Shown here in pieces: positions 1-8,759 of a DNA stretch of 64,000 nt. Origin of the DNA: Candidatus Cloacimonadota bacterium (GTDB taxonomy: Bacteria; Cloacimonadota; Cloacimonadia; Cloacimonadales; Cloacimonadaceae); the NCBI GenBank assembly GCA_020532085.1, contig JAJBAV010000001.1, forward strand, positions 62,001 to 126,000. Reading direction: 5' to 3'. Made by a program: the position numbers and the translations under genes. The notes beneath the pieces are model-generated. The model was not told the DNA's origin, made no database searches, and saw only the letters and a program-made list of their open reading frames with translations. The number at the start of each line of letters is the position of its first letter. The first letter of the stretch is position 1.

Positions 1-519
1 CGCGCGCCGGATCTTCTGTTTCTGGCTGTGTTTCAAACTGTTGAAAATTTCTTCCTCCGTCTGGCCCTCAAGGCCGACAAGCACGGTTTCATGTGACTTC
101 GCTCCCAGTTTTTCCCAGGCAGTTTTTACTGCCTGCTGTAAAGCTATGTTGGAGACTATGCTCAGGCTTTCCAAAGCATGGGTGCGGGTTTTGGCCAGAA
201 GGCCTTCCAGGGAAACCGCGTTTTCATCGAAAACCCAGCCCCCGTAAGGCATTTCATTAGCTGACAGATTGGAATACGATCTGGTGATCCATCCTTCTCT
301 GAAGGAATGGCAGGGACAGCAGCCGACCAATTCTGCATCCTGATAGGCCAGGTAGTAGCTGAGGTCGCTGCCGAAAGCTGCGGATGCCATGCGGTTGAGG
401 GCTACCTCGTGAAAAACGGTGCCGCCGCAATCATTGCACAAAATATCAATATTGGCTGCCAGGTCCGCATCTATTTTGCCAAGGCTTAATCTGACTATAG
501 TTGGATACTGCTCAATCAC
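1..519 (-). CDS. FemAB/GNAT-like acyltransferase, C-terminus cut by window edge
   Basis: Reading the minus strand gives an open frame of 173 codons that runs off the left edge. A GTG at 519 follows an AGGGG box and a stop in the same frame lies just upstream, so this start is nearly forced. The visible part resembles the N-terminal GNAT lobe of FemAB-like proteins: YYLAYQDAELVGCCP looks like the strand in which these enzymes scan a substrate, and SLKHSQKQKIRRA resembles the K-x-RN-x-IRKA signature of the family. Such proteins transfer acyl or aminoacyl groups onto cell-wall or surface glycans and are common in exopolysaccharide clusters. It is the last visible gene of the polysaccharide operon, 50 bp after the TupA-like gene. 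The assignment rests on pattern only; an Acetyltransf_6 GNAT is the alternative. Confidence 0.6.
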   Translation of the reverse strand, partial: MIEQYPTIVRLSLGKIDADLAANIDILCNDCGGTVFHEVALNRMASAAFGSDLSYYLAYQDAELVGCCPCHSFREGWITRSYSNLSANEMPYGGWVFDENAVSLEGLLAKTRTHALESLSIVSNIALQQAVKTAWEKLGAKSHETVLVGLEGQTEEEIFNSLKHSQKQKIRRA

Positions 520-569
520 CCGATAAAGCCCCTATCTTCAATTCGAAAACGATACTGGTTTGTAAATGT

Positions 570-1496
570 TCACGCATCCTCACTGTTAAAAAATTCACCC
601 AACTGCAGATCGATCTCTTCCGGGAGTCCGTAATTCCCATGCCCCGGAGTGAATGTCAGCTCTCCAAAGACAAATTTTTTGTTCACGAAATAGAAATCAA
701 CCCTCACATAATCAAAATCTGCTGATAGTTTTTCGCTGTATTCGAGCAACTTTCGCAAAGGCAGTTCCGGATTCAGCGGCACGTTCCTGTCCGCCTTGCC
801 CCGCAGAAAGTCGATATCCATCCAATTGCCTTGGGTATCATAGGTGTTATAAACCATCTGGGAGTATCTTCCTGTGACCATATGCATGAATCCCGGTTTC
901 CCATTGAAGCAGTAAACCTTATAGTCCGTTAGCTCTCCGCTGGTGTCTTCAAGATACTTCTCGCAGATGATGCGGGGTTTGATATCCCTGTAAACCCTTT
1001 CTCGCTGGCAATAGTAGAAATTGCTCTTGAGCCAGAAGTTTACTCTGGCCTTAAGCTCCTTGTGGTCTATCGCGCTTTTATCCCTGCAGATGTAGTTCCA
1101 GGCGGCACCATGGGTGGCTTTGAGCGCAAATCTCTGGGGCAGCCTGTTCAGGGATTCACGAAATCCCTTGTAGCTGTCATAAACTCCGTAGATCTCGTTC
1201 AGGATCTCCGGCCCCGCCTTTTCTTCCACATATTTCCGAACTTCATACTTGTCGGCACATTGCACTTTCAAAGCGGGCGGCGGGGTCATCAGGATCTTAA
1301 CCACGTGTTCAGAGTACTTGCGGGGTTCCTTAAGGTTTGGTTTGACGCCGTGTCTGTTTAGGTAATACTGTTCCACAAATTTCTCATCCGGGATCAGAAT
1401 CTTATTTGCCAGCCTCTTGTACCTCACATACCTGTAAAAAAGAGAAGGATTGCTCTTTTTCATTGCTGCCAGACTTTGCCTGATACTCATCTTCAC
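570..1496 (-). CDS. TupA-like ATP-grasp protein
   Basis: 308 residues matching the ATP-grasp family named after TupA of teichuronopeptide synthesis, often found in capsule and exopolysaccharide loci. Seen: FALKATHG near residue 123 (nucleotide-binding loop), IICEKYLED near 176-183 followed by DYKVYCFNGKP at 191-201, and FDYVRVDFYF plus GELTF near 261-282, which supply the acidic metal-binding residues. Members are thought to ligate an amino acid or similar carboxylate to a glycan component, or to act as glycan-modifying enzymes; the substrate cannot be read here. The start codon overlaps the stop of the upstream glycosyltransferase by 4 bp, so the two are probably translationally coupled. A second in-frame Met at residue 3 is an equally good start. 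Confidence 0.8.
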   Translation of the reverse strand: MKMSIRQSLAAMKKSNPSLFYRYVRYKRLANKILIPDEKFVEQYYLNRHGVKPNLKEPRKYSEHVVKILMTPPPALKVQCADKYEVRKYVEEKAGPEILNEIYGVYDSYKGFRESLNRLPQRFALKATHGAAWNYICRDKSAIDHKELKARVNFWLKSNFYYCQRERVYRDIKPRIICEKYLEDTSGELTDYKVYCFNGKPGFMHMVTGRYSQMVYNTYDTQGNWMDIDFLRGKADRNVPLNPELPLRKLLEYSEKLSADFDYVRVDFYFVNKKFVFGELTFTPGHGNYGLPEEIDLQLGEFFNSEDA

Positions 1497-2446
1497 CTCA
1501 GCAATTCCGGAGGATAATCACCTGTGTCCGGTGTTTTATGTGCAAGCCATCTGTGAAATCCATTCAAACCCATGTATCTGCTTTTTATCACTCTAGAGTC
1601 AATCCCTCTGCCCAGCATGCTTTTCAAGGCTGCCTTGCCAAGAGCGTATAATGTCTCAAGATAATAACCCGCAAAGTCAAGTTTGCCTAAATGCCGGTAA
1701 CGAAGGATCAGGCGGGATTTAATGTCAAAATACTCCCGGACCGGATTGCTGTTTCTTCCCCCTATCGAGAGGCTGCCCATATGCCAGAGTTTTGCCTTGG
1801 GCGAGAAAAACAGTTTGAATCCCTTCCTGAGCGCCCGCAAAGCGTAATCCGCCTGCTCGTCGTTGAACCAGAAACAATCGCAGTAATAACCCACACTCTT
1901 GAATACTTTGATGTGCAGCAGCCAGAACACATCGTCTATCATATCCACTTCCCGGTCTTCCGGGGGCAACCCGGGATCCCGCACGTTGCGGTGCAAAGGC
2001 TTGTAGGTGAGCCTGCGGCGGTTCACGCAGATGGAGCCTGTCTGTTGGATCAGCTCTGGTTGATAATAATCATACACCACGCCGGTGACTATGCATTTGT
2101 TCGCGTGTCTTTGGGAGGCAAGCACAAGTTCTGAGATGGCGGAAGGATCGAGCACCGTGTCGTTGTTCATCACCAAGACATACTCCGGTGAGAGTTCCTC
2201 CGCTTGCTTCAACCCCCGGTTGATGCCTCCCACATAGCCATAATTTTTATCCAGCTCAAGCAGCTTCACCCCATCAGGCAGTCCCTCCCGCAGCAACCCG
2301 GGTTCCTCTGCTCGGGATCCGTTGTCCACCACCAACAGGGACAGGTTGGAATAATCAGACTTGAGGACTGAATCGACGCATTGCAGGGTTTCTTTGGCAG
2401 TATTCCAGTTGACTGTGACCACTACCACCAAGGGCTGTTCGATCAC
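1493..2446 (-). CDS. Family 2 glycosyltransferase (rhamnosyltransferase-like)
   Basis: 317-residue GT-A fold glycosyltransferase. Seen: the opening strand VVVVTVNWN, VDNGSR at 40-45 (nucleotide binding), and LVMNNDTVLD at 91-100, with the N-N-D variant of the DXD metal site typical of dTDP-rhamnosyl transferases. FNDEQADYALR near 195 matches the E/D region that carries the catalytic base. It probably adds a sugar from a dTDP- or UDP-donor to the growing surface glycan on the cytoplasmic face. It overlaps both neighbours by 4 bp, downstream of the aminotransferase gene in the same operon. The nearby RmlA and RmlC genes make a deoxyhexose donor plausible, but donor and acceptor are inference. 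Confidence 0.85.
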   Translation of the reverse strand: MIEQPLVVVVTVNWNTAKETLQCVDSVLKSDYSNLSLLVVDNGSRAEEPGLLREGLPDGVKLLELDKNYGYVGGINRGLKQAEELSPEYVLVMNNDTVLDPSAISELVLASQRHANKCIVTGVVYDYYQPELIQQTGSICVNRRRLTYKPLHRNVRDPGLPPEDREVDMIDDVFWLLHIKVFKSVGYYCDCFWFNDEQADYALRALRKGFKLFFSPKAKLWHMGSLSIGGRNSNPVREYFDIKSRLILRYRHLGKLDFAGYYLETLYALGKAALKSMLGRGIDSRVIKSRYMGLNGFHRWLAHKTPDTGDYPPELLR

Positions 2447-3549
2447 GTGTAAAACTCCCTGATCGTGTTTGTGATCAAATCAAATTCATCTGCTTGCAGA
2501 TCCGGGTAGAGAGGCAGGGTCACCAGTTCCATCCAGATCGCCTCACTCAACGGGAGTTCTCTGTACCAGGGTTTGTACATATCATACAAATGGTTGGGAT
2601 AATAATGCACTCCGGTCGTGATGCCTTTATCCATCAGGCTGGCCCGCAGTTCATCGCGTCTGGGAACTTTGATCACGAAATTGTGGCAGGCGGGGAACAT
2701 GTAGTCCTTCACGGGAGGCACTTGGATAGCCGGGATGTCCCTGAAAGCTCCACGATATCTTTCGGACCAGTATCTGCGCCTATCGTTCATCCATTCCAGT
2801 TTTTCCAGCTGGGCCAGGCCAATGGCGGCTGTGATGTCGTTCATGTGGTATTTGAAACCGGCTTCGGTGACATCGTAGAACCAGTCGTAGCTGTTACCCG
2901 CCCCGCGGTCGAAAGTATCTTTGGAGATGCCCACCCAGCGCAGTTTTTTGATCCGTACTGCCCATTCATTGTTGTTTGTGCAGAGCATACCGCCATCGCC
3001 GGTGGCCAGATTTTTCACCGCTTGGAAGCTGAAAGAACCGAAGTCACCAATCGAGCCCAGCATCCTGCCCTTGTATTTGCCGCCGCAGGCGTGGGCGCAA
3101 TCTTCGATCACCGCCAGTTTATTCTCTTTGGCCAGCTCCATGATGGGATCCATGTCGCAGGCGTAGCCTCCGTAATGAACCACAATGATGGCTTTGGTCC
3201 GCGGGGTGATGAGTTTGGCGATCTCTTCCGCGGTAACGTTCAGGTTACCTGGTTCCACGTCGCAGAAGACCGGAATGCCTCCGTTGTAGAGAATGGCATG
3301 GTTGGTGGAGACAAAAGTCATGGCAGGCGTGATCACCTCAGAGTCCTTGACGTCTATGCACATCAGGGCAAGGTGCAGGGCCGCGGTGGCGGAATTCAGT
3401 CCCAGGGCGTGTTCTGTTCCTATGTACCCTGAAAACTTGCGTTCAAACTCTGCTGTTTTAGGGCCCATGCCCCACCAACCCGAATCAATTACCTCTTTCA
3501 GGTATTTCATTTCAAGTTCATTATGATATGGACGGTAAACGGGTATCAT
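2443..3549 (-). CDS. DegT/DnrJ/EryC1/StrS family sugar aminotransferase
   Basis: 368 residues of a PLP-dependent aminotransferase that installs an amino group on a keto-sugar nucleotide. Seen: WWGMGPKTAEFE and LNSATAALHLAL near the N-terminus, EDCAHACGG at 149-157, and FSFQAVKNLATGDGG with the likely Schiff-base lysine at 179. I place the start at ATG 3549 because it follows an AGGAAG box and forms a TGATG overlap with the rmlC stop. The frame is open 90 bp further upstream, but that sequence is not family-like. In context it probably makes an amino-deoxyhexose from a dTDP- or UDP-4-keto sugar. Position 3- versus 4-amination cannot be told from sequence alone. Confidence 0.9.
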   Translation of the reverse strand: MIPVYRPYHNELEMKYLKEVIDSGWWGMGPKTAEFERKFSGYIGTEHALGLNSATAALHLALMCIDVKDSEVITPAMTFVSTNHAILYNGGIPVFCDVEPGNLNVTAEEIAKLITPRTKAIIVVHYGGYACDMDPIMELAKENKLAVIEDCAHACGGKYKGRMLGSIGDFGSFSFQAVKNLATGDGGMLCTNNNEWAVRIKKLRWVGISKDTFDRGAGNSYDWFYDVTEAGFKYHMNDITAAIGLAQLEKLEWMNDRRRYWSERYRGAFRDIPAIQVPPVKDYMFPACHNFVIKVPRRDELRASLMDKGITTGVHYYPNHLYDMYKPWYRELPLSEAIWMELVTLPLYPDLQADEFDLITNTIREFYT

Positions 3550-4100
3550 CAATCTTCCTTTGTAGCAAAAATCTGTTCCCAATTTGGTAATCCGGCATCC
3601 TTGGGCGATACCGTCACTTTCTCCGCAGGGATCTGCCAATCAATGGAGAGGCGGGGATCGTCATAGCGCAAACCCGCGTCAGCGGTTGGCTCATAATATT
3701 TGTTACACTTGTACTCAACGATTGCTTCCATGCTGAGAACCGCGAATCCGTGAGCGAAACCGGCCGGCAGGAAGAATTGACGCTGCTCCCGACCATCCAA
3801 CTCCACGCTTGCATGCCGGCCAAAGCTGTTAGATCCTGCCCTTAGATCCACCGCCACATCCAGTATCCTACCCCATACGCAGCGCACCAGCTTGGCCTGG
3901 GCGTGCGGAATCCTTTGGTAATGCAGGCCGCGGATGGTGCCGTAGCTGGAAAAGGACATGTTATCCTGAACGAAATCCACTCCCAGGATCTCTTTGTAAC
4001 TTGCCGCGCGAAATGTTTCCAGGAAAAAACCCCTCCCATCCCTGTAGATATCAGGAGTGATCAATATCAATCCGGGGATCTCAAGCTTTTGTAATTTCAA
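3549..4100 (-). CDS. rmlC: dTDP-4-dehydrorhamnose 3,5-epimerase
   Basis: Cupin-fold epimerase of the dTDP-rhamnose pathway that inverts C3 and C5 of dTDP-4-keto-6-deoxyglucose. Seen: DGRGFFLETF, FVQDNMSFSSYGTIRGLHYQ with the family catalytic His, LDVAVDLR, and FFLPAGFAHGFAVL. I choose a TTG start at 4100, spaced behind AGAGGG, because family members begin with a short KLxKLxIPG-like strand. An ATG at 4154 is in frame but would add 18 residues encoded partly by an inserted dispersed repeat. Length is 183 residues, normal for the family. It overlaps the aminotransferase gene by one base (TGATG). A 3,4-ketoisomerase of similar fold is a weaker alternative. RmlB and RmlD are not in the window. 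Confidence 0.88.
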   Translation of the reverse strand: MKLQKLEIPGLILITPDIYRDGRGFFLETFRAASYKEILGVDFVQDNMSFSSYGTIRGLHYQRIPHAQAKLVRCVWGRILDVAVDLRAGSNSFGRHASVELDGREQRQFFLPAGFAHGFAVLSMEAIVEYKCNKYYEPTADAGLRYDDPRLSIDWQIPAEKVTVSPKDAGLPNWEQIFATKED

Positions 4101-4138
4101 ACGGCATCCCTCTGGTGGAGCTATTATGCCAATTCCCT

Positions 4139-4259
4139 CTGGATCCCAGATCAAGTCCGGGATGACGATCCGCTCGGAAACTCAGTTTGTTACCTGTCAT
4201 CCCGGGCTTGACCCGGGATCCAGAACCTCAATGTCATCCCGGCGAAGGCCGGGATCCAG
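4139..4259. repeat. Cluster of three GTCATCCCGG-type palindromic dispersed repeats
   Basis: Three short palindromic units lie between rmlA and rmlC: 4139-4166 (inverted and degenerate), 4196-4223 and 4233-4259. Each pairs GTCATCCCGG with CCGGGATCCAG around a short variable loop. The same unit recurs inside gatE and, in the GTCATTCCGG form, at 20851, 21042, 21232 and 45311-45503. Units of this kind translate as VIPAQAGIQ-like peptides when they enter coding frames. Confidence 0.8.
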
Positions 4260-4287
4260 TTCATTTTTGTTTCAAAAATCCAAACCA

Positions 4288-5175
4288 TCATCTATTGTAC
4301 TGCGACACCAGTTCCGGACTTGCCAGAATGGTCTCCAGATAGGAACGGTAGTCACACCGGGGTAGCGATTCTATAAGTCGGTTGAATCCCTCCTTGCCAA
4401 CAAAGCCCATCATGTAGGCCACCTCTTCCACGCAGCCCACTTTCAGGCCCTGGCGTTTTTCGATGGCGCCAATGAATTGGGATACTTCCAGCAGAGCCTG
4501 AGGTGTGCCGGTATCCAACCAGGCCATACCCCGTCCCATGATCTGCACGTCCAGGTCTCCGCGCTCCAGATAGACCCGGTTCAGGTCGGTGATCTCCAGT
4601 TCGCCCCGGGTTGAGGGTTCCAGCTTGCAGGCAATTTGTGCCACCTCATTGTTATAGACGTACAGACCCACCACCGCGTAGTTGGATTTTGGCATCGCCG
4701 GCTTTTCCTCCAGGGAAACGGCTTTTCCCATCTGGTCAAACTCAACCACCCCGTAGCGCTGGGGATCGTTTACGTAATAACCAAACACGGTAGCTCCCCG
4801 GTTCGATCTAAGAGCTTCGCGCAGAAAGTCCAGATTACCGTAAAAGATGTTGTCGCCGAGGATCAGGGTAACATCATCTTTTCCGATGAACTCTTTTCCC
4901 AGAATGAAGGCTTCGGCTATCCCTTTTGGCCCGGGTTGCAACTTGTAGCTGATCTTCAGCCCCAGATGCGAGCCGTCCCCGAACAGCTTTTGGTAAAAGG
5001 GTATGGTCTCCGCGTTGCTGATGATCATGATCTCCAGGATCCCTGCCAGCATCAGGGTGGAAAGCGGATAGTAGATCATGGGCTTGTCGTAGATCATCAC
5101 CAGTTGCTTGCTGTAGCAAAGCGAAGTTGGATACATGCGGGAGCCGGCCCCGCCGGCCAGGATGATACCTTTCAT
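4288..5175 (-). CDS. rmlA: Glucose-1-phosphate thymidylyltransferase
   Basis: 295 residues, the usual RmlA length. It couples dTTP to glucose-1-phosphate, the first step to dTDP-deoxysugars. Seen: the nucleotide loop GGAGSRMYP at 8-16, YSKQLVMIYDKPMIYYPLS, LILGDNIFYGN near 105-114, EEKPAMPKSNYAVVGLY, and AWLDTGTPQALLE. The residues after the first motif (TSLCYSKQL in place of the common TKAVSKQL) are slightly divergent but the active-site blocks are intact. It is transcribed upstream of rmlC with a repeat-filled 190-bp gap, and feeds dTDP-glucose to the pathway that rmlC and the DegT aminotransferase serve. Confidence 0.95.
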   Translation of the reverse strand: MKGIILAGGAGSRMYPTSLCYSKQLVMIYDKPMIYYPLSTLMLAGILEIMIISNAETIPFYQKLFGDGSHLGLKISYKLQPGPKGIAEAFILGKEFIGKDDVTLILGDNIFYGNLDFLREALRSNRGATVFGYYVNDPQRYGVVEFDQMGKAVSLEEKPAMPKSNYAVVGLYVYNNEVAQIACKLEPSTRGELEITDLNRVYLERGDLDVQIMGRGMAWLDTGTPQALLEVSQFIGAIEKRQGLKVGCVEEVAYMMGFVGKEGFNRLIESLPRCDYRSYLETILASPELVSQYNR

Positions 5176-5225
5176 TATTGGTCCCTGTTTAATCCACTAA
5201 TATCACGAGTTAAACAAAAAAGGAT

Positions 5226-5336
5226 TGGTTGAGAAAGTCGAGAAAGTTTAGAAGGTTTGTAAGGAGTCAATTCACCCAGTCTTTCCAACCTTCTCAACCC
5301 TCTAAACTCTCTCAACCTTCTAAACCTTCTAAACCA
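5226..5336. repeat. Imperfect inverted repeat built of 9-10-bp purine/pyrimidine units
   Basis: The left half iterates GAGAAAGTTTAGAAGGTT-like units and the right half iterates the complement (AACCTTCTCAACC, TCTAAACC), around a short centre near 5265-5280. The right end reaches to within a few bases of the stop codon of the beta-helix lipoprotein gene. It could fold as a long hairpin and act as a weak transcriptional punctuation site, but no T-run is visible. Confidence 0.6.
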
Positions 5337-5339
5337 AAC

Positions 5340-6818
5340 TCATTGAATTCCCGCCCCAGGAACCGGAGTGAACCTTCTGGGCTGGTGAATCACATAATAG
5401 CCGCATTCTTGTCCTGGAGGATAATTGGGATTGTCAGTACCGTCAAGGAGGTAGTCGTCCACATTGGCCGGAAGCCAGTAGTTGTTGGTGGCATCCACGT
5501 CATCATATACGTATGTATAATATGGAGGAGCGTCATTTTGCCTGATCACAACAAAATACTGGGCAGTACGGTAGAAATCGTTGTAGTTGATCTGCATTGT
5601 GCCCAATGGACGTATGGTCCAGCGTGTGGAGTAATAGAATTTGTTATAAGCAATGATTTCATTGCCGCTCCCTTGGTGCACATCGATCATGCCATGTTCA
5701 AACTCATTATGAGTAATAGAACCTGAACAGGTCAAATTGGCCACGCCAAATCTGGAATTGTAAAAATAGTTGTTGTTTATATCAAAATCTCCAATAATTG
5801 ATATGCTTATCCCGTAGCCTTGATTCATGAAAACGCAGGAGGATACATCAAATGGCCCCGGCTGAGAGCTGAACAACTGAAATCCCATGTTGGCACAGTC
5901 AGCTGTGATCACATTGCTGATGCTGGCGTTCCCCTGCAAAATCGATAGTCCCGTGTTACCGTGTTGCATGAGCATATTGTTCACTACACAATAGTCGTTG
6001 AAGACGCCCACAGTGTTGGCGAAATAGCGCACTATCCCCCCCTGTAGCCGAGAGTCTTCGCCCCGCAACTCCAGACCGCCAAAATAGTCGTCGGGTCCCA
6101 ATTCCAACGCAGAGGTTGTGAATGCCTCCCTGGCCGGCAGTATCCTCCAAGCGTCATTGATATCACTGGCTTCCACAGTAATGAACCCACCATAGGCCTT
6201 GAAGGAGCTGCCAGGCCCCATGTAGATCCGGGACCCGGGCTGTATTGTCACCGTGCCTGTGAAGGAAGCAGTTTCCCCTATAAAATAACAGTGGTCCCTC
6301 TTAAACACCACGTCCTCGCTATGATATGTACCCAGAATGGTTACAGGAAACAGCTCCAGGCTGCCCAGGTCCATTTCCTGACCTGCTTCCAGCGAGAGGC
6401 CGCAAATATACCTTACCCCCCATTGCGGGCTGATGAATGCCAGATTATAGGCGCCGGGTGTGATTTCTTCCAGATCGAAGCTGCCATCTGCTCCGCTGGT
6501 TGTCAGTTTCAATGGTTCCTCTCCCCGGTGGTCAAACTCTGTCTCCTGGCTGATGGTCACCCCGATTTGAGGATACTTGGTGTTCAGTCTTACAATGGTG
6601 GTATCCAGTACTGCCGGCGCATACAGCGCGATGGTGACCCCCGCAAAATCCACCGGGTCCAGCAGCGGATCTCCGCTGTCGTTGGTCAGGACCACCCTCC
6701 CCACCAACTTGGCTGTCGTGGGCTTGGTGCAGGATGAACAGCCCAGCAGAGCCAACAGGAAAAACAGGCTCAGCAAGGATAATACTGGGATGCCACTATA
6801 AAGGGAGATTCTTTTCAT
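5340..6818 (-). CDS. Lipoprotein with right-handed beta-helix domain
   Basis: 492 residues. The N-terminus is a lipoprotein signal: basic start, hydrophobic stretch 10-25, lipobox LLGC with Cys27. Residues ~35-150 resemble a carboxypeptidase-regulatory (CarboxypepD_reg) beta-sandwich. From ~160 on, short repeated strands such as GNASISNVITADCANMGFQ and DFDINNNYFYNSRFGVANLT form the pattern of a NosD/pectate-lyase parallel beta-helix. Such proteins bind or cleave polysaccharide; no catalytic residues stand out. The start follows a strong GAGGAGG and overlaps the upstream membrane gene as TAATG, so it is coupled to it. A role in handling the glycan made by this operon at the cell surface is inference. 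Confidence 0.75.
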   Translation of the reverse strand: MKRISLYSGIPVLSLLSLFFLLALLGCSSCTKPTTAKLVGRVVLTNDSGDPLLDPVDFAGVTIALYAPAVLDTTIVRLNTKYPQIGVTISQETEFDHRGEEPLKLTTSGADGSFDLEEITPGAYNLAFISPQWGVRYICGLSLEAGQEMDLGSLELFPVTILGTYHSEDVVFKRDHCYFIGETASFTGTVTIQPGSRIYMGPGSSFKAYGGFITVEASDINDAWRILPAREAFTTSALELGPDDYFGGLELRGEDSRLQGGIVRYFANTVGVFNDYCVVNNMLMQHGNTGLSILQGNASISNVITADCANMGFQLFSSQPGPFDVSSCVFMNQGYGISISIIGDFDINNNYFYNSRFGVANLTCSGSITHNEFEHGMIDVHQGSGNEIIAYNKFYYSTRWTIRPLGTMQINYNDFYRTAQYFVVIRQNDAPPYYTYVYDDVDATNNYWLPANVDDYLLDGTDNPNYPPGQECGYYVIHQPRRFTPVPGAGIQ

Positions 6819-8092
6819 TATGCCTCCTCAAGGGTGCTAATGCTTTGCCCAGAATTCTTCCAAAAAACCTCTTTGACGAACCATAGGGCTACCAGCGCCA
6901 CCATAAAATCCAAAGGCAGGCGGTAACGCTCCATGGGCCAGACCATCAGTGTATGGACCAGGCTGTGGAACAGCGGCAGGCCAGCCAGCAGCAGGATTCG
7001 CCATCTTCGCCTGATGAAAGCGAGCACACAGCCCGCGAGGTAAAAGGGTAGATAGATTCCGTAAAACAACAGGCTGCTGAGGTTGTGCCCCAAAGACCAC
7101 TTTATTCCCCTGAATCCGTACTGGATGAAGGTCAGGCGAAAATTGGCTGGTTTCCAGTAATGCCAAAAAGCTTTCCAGTACTTCTCGTACTTTCCGTATT
7201 CCTTGAACTCAACTCCCTCTTCAATCGCCCAGGCCTGCGCTTCCTGAACCGATCTTCTATAGCCTGGATGGGCTTTGACGCCATTTTCCGCGCTGAAGTG
7301 CAGCTTGCCCAGATCCCTCCCCCAAAATCTGGAGGTTATGGTGGTTGTACGCGGGGTAAGGATTACCAATTGATCGTGTTGTTTATAGTTTCGCAGTGTC
7401 CAGGGAACCATGCTCAGCATCAGGATCAGCAATGCCAATCCTGCCTTTTTTAACCCTGACGGCAGCCCGCCCATTAGCACCAAAGCAATCAGGATAATTG
7501 GAAAATAGGCTATGAACCGCTCATCCGTGTGGATAAGCAAAGAATACAGAAGGATGCCGCTTATCAGGTTCAGGTTTTCTTTCTTTTTCTCATGCACATG
7601 GAGCAAGCAAAGTAGTATCAGCGGAATAATGAGCGTGAGCAGGGGTTCCTTGAGTATCTGGAAGTTCAGCCTGATCAAACCAAAATTGAACACCGCCCAT
7701 AAAGCCATGAAATAGCCTGTCGCTACGTTTACCAACCTCCGTCCCAAACTAAACAACACAAAGACCAGTAAAGAACTCAGGAAACAGTTAAGTAGCAGCA
7801 TAGGCAATATCGGATCCCCAGCCAGTTTGGTTGCCAGCGCGACCAGCAGGGGAATCACCGGTCCCACGATCAGGTATGGGCGCCCCGCGAAGCTGGGATA
7901 GAAATCACCTGAGGCAAAACTTTTGCCGTATTTCAGATAATTTGCCGCGTCAGCCCAGTTGTCTGTTCCGTAAGCTTGATACTCATCCCAGGTGAAGTAC
8001 ACTCTGACAACCAGAGCCAGGACGAACAGCAGGCCCAGGGTCAGTAACCTCTTTGAATCGATTTTTTGGAATATTTGTATGACTTTTCTCAT
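6818..8092 (-). CDS. Polytopic membrane protein, family 39-like glycosyltransferase
   Basis: About 424 residues with ten or more hydrophobic segments. The first periplasmic loop has FTWDEYQAYGTDNWADAANY, in which the acidic residues after helix 1 match the catalytic/metal loop of PMT/ArnT-type (GT39/GT83) transferases that use polyprenyl-phosphate sugars. LVVRVYFTWDEY and the later ERYRLPLDFMVALVALW near the C-terminus also fit. I use ATG 8092; an in-frame GTG at 8107 is the alternative. It would transfer a lipid-linked sugar onto an acceptor outside the membrane. The acceptor is unknown. The gene ends in a TAATG overlap with the beta-helix lipoprotein. Confidence 0.7.
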   Translation of the reverse strand: MRKVIQIFQKIDSKRLLTLGLLFVLALVVRVYFTWDEYQAYGTDNWADAANYLKYGKSFASGDFYPSFAGRPYLIVGPVIPLLVALATKLAGDPILPMLLLNCFLSSLLVFVLFSLGRRLVNVATGYFMALWAVFNFGLIRLNFQILKEPLLTLIIPLILLCLLHVHEKKKENLNLISGILLYSLLIHTDERFIAYFPIILIALVLMGGLPSGLKKAGLALLILMLSMVPWTLRNYKQHDQLVILTPRTTTITSRFWGRDLGKLHFSAENGVKAHPGYRRSVQEAQAWAIEEGVEFKEYGKYEKYWKAFWHYWKPANFRLTFIQYGFRGIKWSLGHNLSSLLFYGIYLPFYLAGCVLAFIRRRWRILLLAGLPLFHSLVHTLMVWPMERYRLPLDFMVALVALWFVKEVFWKNSGQSISTLEEA

Positions 8093-8183
8093 TTCTTCTG
8101 TTCCCACGCGTGTGCTTTACTCTTGGTCACTTGATATAAAACACCGGGCTCTGGCACGCGTTTCGCTCTCAGCAAAGCCATCT

Positions 8184-8759
8184 TCAGGACTCCCCTGCGG
8201 GGTATCTCTTTACCACCTTGGCCGGTACGCCCCCCACCAAGGTATAAGGCTCAACATCTCTGGTTACCACAGAACCGGCCGCCACTATCGCCCCCTCGCC
8301 GATCCTTACTCCCGGCAGGATTATGCTGCCGATCATCAGGCTCACATCTTCTTCGATGTAGGTGTCTTTTACCAAATAGCCCAATTCAAATACCTTGTCA
8401 CCCTGTTTATAACTGCCCAGATCCCGGTTATGAGCTATTATCTGCACCCGGTTCAGGATCCTGGTCCCATTGCCGATATGCACTTTTTGCGGATAGACGC
8501 TGTCTATGATAACGTCCTGGCCAATGAACACATTTTTACCCAGATCCACACCGCGGCATTTATGCAAAAAAGGTCTTAAGACGCGGGAATTGAGTGGTGC
8601 CAATAGCACAGACCTTGCCGCCATGGCTTGCAGGATCTCGTTTCGCCATATCCGCAAAGCTGATCCGGCCAGGCCAATAAAACCCCTGCCACCGTAGGTA
8701 ACAGGGGACAGCCTGAATCCTAGTTTTGTCAGGATCCTAAACGTAAAGGTCTGTCTCAT
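8184..8759 (-). CDS. Left-handed beta-helix (hexapeptide) acyltransferase
   Basis: 191 residues. Hexapeptide repeats fill residues ~70-180 (GVDLGKNVFIGQDVII, VHIGNGTRILNRVQIIAH, and IGEGAIVAAGSVVTRDVEPY), with the closing GGVPAKVVKRY typical of the maltose/galactoside O-acetyltransferase group. The conserved His of IIAHNRDL is placed like the catalytic base. It likely O-acetylates a sugar of the glycan or a sugar intermediate using acetyl-CoA. The start lies inside the end of the upstream LPG-synthase-like gene (23-bp overlap). The N-terminal ~60 residues are less conserved and may be helical. Confidence 0.88.
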   Translation of the reverse strand: MRQTFTFRILTKLGFRLSPVTYGGRGFIGLAGSALRIWRNEILQAMAARSVLLAPLNSRVLRPFLHKCRGVDLGKNVFIGQDVIIDSVYPQKVHIGNGTRILNRVQIIAHNRDLGSYKQGDKVFELGYLVKDTYIEEDVSLMIGSIILPGVRIGEGAIVAAGSVVTRDVEPYTLVGGVPAKVVKRYPAGES

